64,000 nt of DNA from contig NZ_CP113783.1 in NCBI RefSeq assembly GCF_029542205.1, forward strand, positions 248,001-312,000, given 5' to 3'. Below are positions 63,972 through 64,000 of this stretch, piece by piece; the stretch's first letter is position 1, and each line of letters starts with the position of its first letter. The translations under genes and the position numbers were made by a program. The notes under the pieces are model-generated. The model was not told the origin of the DNA, searched no databases, and saw nothing but the letters and a program-made list of their open reading frames with translations. This stretch comes from Pseudoxanthomonas sp. SE1. GTDB lineage: Bacteria; Pseudomonadota; Gammaproteobacteria; Xanthomonadales; Xanthomonadaceae.

Positions 63972-64000
63972 ATGCACCTGGCCGATACGCCCTACACGCC
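63972..64000 (+). CDS. Start of an unidentified gene (truncated by window end)
   Basis: An ATG preceded at the right distance by CGGAG opens a frame MHLADTPYT that runs to the window end. The 134-bp region 63838-63971 before it, upstream of the divergent hybrid kinase, carries an AT-richer patch ACCAATAGGTTAT that may be its promoter. Nine residues are too few to name it. Confidence 0.45.

Overview
The window looks like chromosomal DNA from a high-GC Gammaproteobacterium of the family Xanthomonadaceae, in the Pseudoxanthomonas/Stenotrophomonas/Xanthomonas/Lysobacter range. The reasons are the uniformly high GC, TonB-dependent receptors next to sugar-catabolic genes, a nagP-nagR-nagB-II-nagA-nagX order, a ColRS-like two-component pair, and many GTAG-type palindromic repeats. 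The genus call is inference. No rRNA, tRNA, CRISPR array, prophage or insertion sequence was found. About 57 protein genes fill almost all of the window.

Layout. (1) 1-8507 is an N-acetylglucosamine (GlcNAc) regulon: a leftward glucokinase and a truncated TonB receptor, and a rightward nagP-nagR-nagB-II-nagA-nagX run with two LacI-type operators. A PQQ sugar dehydrogenase lipoprotein follows. (2) 9853-17251 is an envelope-remodelling block. Leftward genes encode an ArnT-like glycosyltransferase, a PAP2 phosphatase, an EptA-like phosphoethanolamine transferase, a polyprenyl-phosphate glycosyltransferase and a small LAB_N membrane protein. A ColRS-like response regulator and kinase diverge from it. 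(3) 17313-26080 has a lysozyme-inhibitor fusion, a DUF3011 protein, cca, slt, a TauE/SafE permease and a large TonB receptor. (4) 26174-32453 has a nuclease-fold protein, two DsbA-type proteins, cytochrome c4, engB, a VIT1-like transporter and gshA.

(5) 32492-38992 is an arsenic locus: arsR-acr3-arsC-gapdh-arsJ-arsN leftward, and a membrane di-iron hydroxylase coupled to arsH rightward. (6) 39072-41906 is glutathione-dependent formaldehyde detoxification (frmR, frmA, fghA) plus a small monooxygenase-fold gene; gshA nearby makes the required glutathione. (7) 42046-53284 has a PP-loop ATPase with a decayed copy of its own 3' end beside it, a DegV protein, a diguanylate cyclase under a perfect CRP/Clp-type site, a pair of amidohydrolases of which one lacks metal ligands, an AMP nucleosidase, small secreted proteins, and a three-domain glutaredoxin/IscA-like/rhodanese fusion. 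(8) 53351-64000 has a polysaccharide deacetylase, an SGNH hydrolase, an AlaA-type aminotransferase, rsgA, gltS, a DUF1704 putative metallopeptidase, a LuxR-type regulator, a hybrid histidine kinase, and the first codons of another gene.

Interspersed repeats form three families: GTAG-headed REP pairs with several different stem cores, a longer CCTTCTCCC/GGGAGAGGGG repeat, and a CATTCC-type paired palindrome. Many sit exactly on stop codons, and two genes take their stop codon from the repeat itself. The observations most worth following up are the minimal lipid A glycosylation set without arn donor genes, the hydroxylase embedded in the ars locus, the repeat-at-stop-codon pattern, and the c-di-GMP/Clp link at the diguanylate cyclase.
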